From Caldifarciminota bacterium (GTDB taxonomy: Bacteria; WOR-3; Hydrothermia; WGAB01), in assembly GCA_015489295.1 (NCBI GenBank), contig WGAB01000075.1, positions 1-8,739 of the forward strand: 8,739 nt of DNA, given 5' to 3'. Positions 6,975 through 8,739 of this stretch are shown here, piece by piece. The first letter of the stretch is position 1. Each line of letters opens with the position of its first letter. The notes under the pieces were generated by a model. The model saw only the letters and a list, made by a program, of their open reading frames with translations. It ran no database searches and had not been told where the DNA came from. The translations under genes were made by a program, and so were the position numbers.

Positions 6975-6983
6975 GGAAAAAAG

Positions 6984-7072
6984 CGGAGGGGGAGGGATTC
7001 GAACCCTCGAGGGGATGTTACTCCCCTACGCGATTTCGAATCGCGCGCCTTCAGCCGCTCGGCCACCCCTCC
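6984..7072 (-). tRNA. tRNA-Ser(CGA)
   Basis: The minus strand folds as a class II tRNA of 89 nt including the discriminator. The acceptor GGAGGGG (7072-7066) pairs with CCCCTCC (6991-6985), with discriminator G at 6984 as expected for serine. The D stem is GCC/GGC. The anticodon stem CGCGA/TCGCG encloses loop TTCGAAA with anticodon CGA at 7038-7036, reading codon UCG. The long variable arm GGGGA/TCCCC (7026-7022 with 7015-7011) and the T arm GAGGG-TTCGAAT-CCCTC complete it. CCA is not encoded; the next bases are C then TTTTTT. The SAM hydrolase ATG follows 9 nt later on the same strand, so the two are probably co-transcribed. Confidence 0.95.
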
Positions 7073-7086
7073 GAGAGTCTCGGATT

Positions 7087-7114
7087 TTGCAGTGTGCCGA
7101 CCAGGCTATATAAG
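7087..7114 (+). promoter_or_regulatory. Candidate promoter for the binding-protein operon
   Basis: TTGCAG (7087-7092), 16 bp, then TATAAG (7109-7114) is a plausible sigma-70-type promoter 25 bp before the ATG at 7139. The -10 matches 5 of 6 bases and the -35 is poor. It lies in the only AT-rich stretch of the divergent intergenic region. Confidence 0.45.
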
Positions 7115-7135
7115 TTTAAGGCCCTCCGGGGAAAA
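7107..7135 (-). promoter_or_regulatory. Candidate promoter for tRNA-Ser and the wall operon
   Basis: On the minus strand TTTTCC (7135-7130), 17 bp, then TATATA (7112-7107) gives a possible promoter. The predicted start is near 7100, about 28 nt before the tRNA 5' end. The -35 is poor (3 of 6). The TATATA is its own reverse complement and overlaps the plus-strand -10, so the two directions may share one core element. Confidence 0.35.
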
Positions 7136-7138
7136 CCG

Positions 7139-8191
7139 ATGCGGCTTCTTTTCTATCTGCTCACCCTGTTCACGGCGGTCTCCCTCCCGGCCCAGGGGAT
7201 GACCGTGGCCCTGATGATCCCCACCGACGGTCCCCTGGCACCGATGGGCCACGAGTTCCTGGCCGCCTTCCGACAGGGCCTGACCGGCCCCGTCACCGTC
7301 CGCGTGTGGAACACCCGGGGCGATCCCCAGCGGGTACAGCAGTACTGGCAGGCCCTGGCGTACCAGCCCCAGATCTCCCTGGTGATCGGCCCGCTGACCT
7401 CCGGCGAAATCCGGGCCCTGCTCCAGAGCCCGCCGGTGTCCGACGTGGTGGTGTACTCACCCCTGGCCCTGGATCCCGAGCAGTGCCGTGCTCCGTTTCC
7501 CCTGTACGGCCCGGTCATCGAAATCTGCGAGGAAACCCGATTCCTGGCCCAAACCCTCCGGGCCCTGCAATTGAAGAACCTCCTGGTGCTCTCCCCCCGG
7601 GCCCCGCGGCCGCTGGCCCGGTACCTCGCCCTGCAAACCCTGCTCACCCCCCAGGACTTCGGCTCGGTGCACTTCGCCCTGTACCCCGAGGATTCCCTGG
7701 CACTCCACTGGCTGGACCCCCTCCTGGACACGGTAAACACCGAGGCCCTGATCCTCTGCGGCGCCGGCCCCACGGGCGTGGCCCTGGCCGATTACGCCCG
7801 GGGCATCGGCTTCCACGGCAAGGTGTTCGCCTTCAAGGAGTGGCTCCGGCCCGAGAACCGCGCCCTGGCCACCTTTACCGATTCGGTGTTCGTGGTCACC
7901 CTGGATCCGGACCGGGCCCGAAACCGGAGCCTGTCCGTGGACCTGGCCGCGTTCCAGCAGCGCTTTGCGGATTCCACCGGTGCACCGCCGGGCCCGGTGG
8001 CCCTCCAAGGCTATCTTGCCGGTGTCATCGTTTCCCAAATGACCCGGCACCATCTGCAGCCCGGAGACTTTTTCCATGCCTACCCCACCACCCCCGTTTC
8101 CGGGGGCTTTCAATTGCTTTTTCCTCAGCAGGGGTTTATAAAGTTAGTTCTCTTGCGCAAAGGCACGCTTAAGGAGGTAACGTTGCAATGA
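7139..8191 (+). CDS. Secreted LivJ-like type 1 periplasmic binding protein
   Basis: A 350-aa protein. Residues 1-20 (MRLLFYLLTLFTAVSLPAQG) look like a signal peptide, with cleavage likely near 19-20. There is no lipobox cysteine. The first lobe starts VALMIPTDGPLAPMGHEFLAAFRQGL (23-48), the classic start of branched-chain amino acid type binding proteins, followed by QPQISLVIGPLTSGEIRALL (76-95). The second lobe has LKNLLVLSP (145-153), TEALILCGAG (201-210) and GYLAGVIVSQ (291-300). An in-frame ATG at 6770 is rejected because it would run through the tRNA; ATG 7139 has GGGGA 6 nt before it and opens the signal peptide. No permease or ATPase follows, so it may be a sensor or envelope factor; penicillin-binding-protein activators share this fold. 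The ligand is unknown. Confidence 0.8.
   Translation: MRLLFYLLTLFTAVSLPAQGMTVALMIPTDGPLAPMGHEFLAAFRQGLTGPVTVRVWNTRGDPQRVQQYWQALAYQPQISLVIGPLTSGEIRALLQSPPVSDVVVYSPLALDPEQCRAPFPLYGPVIEICEETRFLAQTLRALQLKNLLVLSPRAPRPLARYLALQTLLTPQDFGSVHFALYPEDSLALHWLDPLLDTVNTEALILCGAGPTGVALADYARGIGFHGKVFAFKEWLRPENRALATFTDSVFVVTLDPDRARNRSLSVDLAAFQQRFADSTGAPPGPVALQGYLAGVIVSQMTRHHLQPGDFFHAYPTTPVSGGFQLLFPQQGFIKLVLLRKGTLKEVTLQ
8171..8178 (+). promoter_or_regulatory. Strong ribosome binding site for the 90-aa gene
   Basis: AAGGAGGT lies in the last codons of the binding-protein gene, about 9-10 nt before ATG 8188. It fixes this start and supports the coupled ATGA overlap. Confidence 0.75.
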
Positions 8192-8460
8192 ACCAGGAGC
8201 GAAATCGGAGGCCCGGCCGCGCTCGCCGCCGAAGGGTGCCGGTGCAAACCGCACCCTTTCTGGGATTGCCCTATTCGCGATGGCAGTACCTGCTGCTCCT
8301 TGCAGGGATTGTTGCCATCGCCATAGGCTTTGGGCTCCTCTATACGGGCGACGCCGTGTTTTCCACCCTGGCCCTGGTGCTGGGGTACGTGATCCTGATC
8401 CCTGTGGCCCTGTGGCCGTGGAAATCCCGGAAAACCGAAACCACCCAAACCACCCCGTAA
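8188..8460 (+). CDS. Small two-helix membrane protein, unknown function
   Basis: A 90-aa protein. The N-terminus is very basic (RRPGRARRRRVP, residues 7-18), followed by a first helix (about 32-51), a short turn with TGD at 53-55, and a second helix (about 57-76) containing LVLGYVILIPVAL. The tail is polar and rich in Thr. The arrangement of a YLLLLAG start, GFGLLYTGD turn and GY-hydrophobic-IP end resembles small DUF3098-like proteins, but I am not sure of the family. By the positive-inside rule both ends should be cytoplasmic. The start overlaps the stop of the binding-protein gene by 4 bp (ATGA), so the two are translated together and may act together in the membrane. A 6-bp hairpin spans its stop codon. 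Confidence 0.75.
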   Translation: MNQERNRRPGRARRRRVPVQTAPFLGLPYSRWQYLLLLAGIVAIAIGFGLLYTGDAVFSTLALVLGYVILIPVALWPWKSRKTETTQTTP

Positions 8461-8468
8461 CCACGGGG
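8453..8468 (+). repeat. Hairpin over the stop codon of the 90-aa gene
   Basis: CCCCGT and ACGGGG form a perfect 6-bp stem with loop AACC, enclosing the TAA at 8458-8460. No T-run follows, so it is not a typical intrinsic terminator. It could be an mRNA-processing or stability element between this gene and the PTS gene, or chance in GC-rich DNA. Confidence 0.4.
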
Positions 8469-8480
8469 ATCATGGCTTTC

Positions 8481-8488
8481 AGGGGAGG
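8481..8488 (+). promoter_or_regulatory. Ribosome binding site for the PTS EIIA gene
   Basis: AGGGGAGG lies 6 nt before ATG 8495 and decides the start. The 34-bp gap upstream (8461-8494) shows no recognisable promoter, which favours read-through from the preceding gene. Confidence 0.7.
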
Positions 8489-8494
8489 CAAACC

Positions 8495-8739
8495 ATGTTA
8501 GAAAAACTCCTGCGTGAAGACCGGGTGATCCTGGACATGCAGGCCACCACCAAGGAGGAGGCCCTGCGCGAACTCCTGAAGCCCCTCAAGTTTGATCCCT
8601 CCAAGGAGGACATCATCCTGGATGCCCTCCTCAAACGCGAATCCATCGGCTCCACCGGCATCGGCAAGGGCATCGCCATCCCCCATACCCGCAGCCTGGT
8701 GCTGGACCAGGTGTACCTGGTGGTGGGCCGGTCCAAGAA
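8495..8739 (+). CDS. PTS EIIA domain protein (PtsN/fructose type), N-terminal part
   Basis: The first 81 residues are visible; the gene runs off the window. EIIA proteins of this type (PTS_EIIA_2) accept phosphate from HPr on a histidine and pass it to a sugar permease or, as PtsN, regulate other proteins. The sequence has VILDMQATTKEEALRELL (11-28), then the signature RESIGSTGIGKGIAIPHTR (48-66), with the phosphorylated histidine at H64. This is the standard start of the domain with nothing added in front. The neighbours are not sugar permeases, which favours a regulatory PtsN-like role, but genes beyond the edge could change that. It may be co-transcribed with the binding protein and the 90-aa membrane protein. 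Confidence 0.88.
   Translation, partial: MLEKLLREDRVILDMQATTKEEALRELLKPLKFDPSKEDIILDALLKRESIGSTGIGKGIAIPHTRSLVLDQVYLVVGRSK

Noticed and set aside
6975..6983. Intrinsic terminator made by the tRNA 3' end and TTTTTT
   Set aside because: The nearest hairpin, the T arm, is separated from the T-run by the acceptor strand, and a coding gene starts 2 nt after the run. Partial termination remains possible, but I do not call a terminator.
7106..7113. Archaeal TATA box before the tRNA
   Set aside because: CTTATATA on the minus strand looks like one, but PBP2, RodA, MreD and the Shine-Dalgarno sites are bacterial.
6770..7138. N-terminal extension of the binding protein to ATG 6770
   Set aside because: It would translate through the tRNA and place the signal peptide inside the protein.
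6213..7202. Plus-strand frame (329 aa) running through the SAM hydrolase and tRNA
   Set aside because: It reads across the tRNA gene and the divergent promoter region, so it cannot be a normal gene.

Overview
The window is a gene-dense, GC-rich bacterial chromosome segment. It carries the core of a rod-shape peptidoglycan machine (MreD, PBP2, RodA), so it comes from a walled, probably rod-shaped bacterium. The genes are packed tightly, with 4-bp ATGA overlaps, 1-nt gaps and GGAGG-type ribosome sites. The single tRNA has no encoded CCA. I cannot name the taxon. The free-standing PTS EIIA, the small GY-hydrophobic-IP membrane protein and the GC-rich compact layout make me lean weakly towards an uncultured, possibly thermophilic lineage. 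I see no insertion sequence, CRISPR array, phage gene or attachment site.

Layout. (1) 1-1127, plus strand: the tail of a GT4-type glycosyltransferase, overlapped by a CgeB-like glycosyltransferase. (2) 1129-7072, minus strand, read from right to left: tRNA-Ser(CGA), SAM hydrolase (DUF62), MreD, PBP2, RodA, a PlsY-like acyltransferase homologue, and a membrane GT2 glycosyltransferase of the CrtQ/HpnB type. All are tightly spaced and look like one transcription unit. (3) 7073-7138: a 66-bp divergent intergenic region with a palindromic TATATA that could serve both directions. (4) 7139-8739, plus strand: a secreted LivJ-like solute-binding protein, a 90-aa two-helix membrane protein, and the start of a PTS EIIA (PtsN/fructose-type) gene cut by the window edge.

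How it fits together. MreD, PBP2 and RodA form the elongation complex: RodA polymerises glycan from lipid II, PBP2 cross-links it, and MreD is a membrane partner. The usual upstream mreB and mreC are absent; a SAM hydrolase and a tRNA gene take their place. Downstream, the PlsY-like protein keeps the PlsY fold and its glycine-rich second motif but has lost the residues known to matter in motifs 1 and 3. It overlaps a CrtQ-like glycosyltransferase gene. This pair is the best candidate in the window for something undescribed, perhaps an acylated glycolipid pathway tied to envelope growth. The rightward genes look like a sensing or envelope group: a binding protein with no transporter subunits, a small membrane protein and a regulatory-type phosphotransfer domain. 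No stretch longer than 300 bases lacks a gene.
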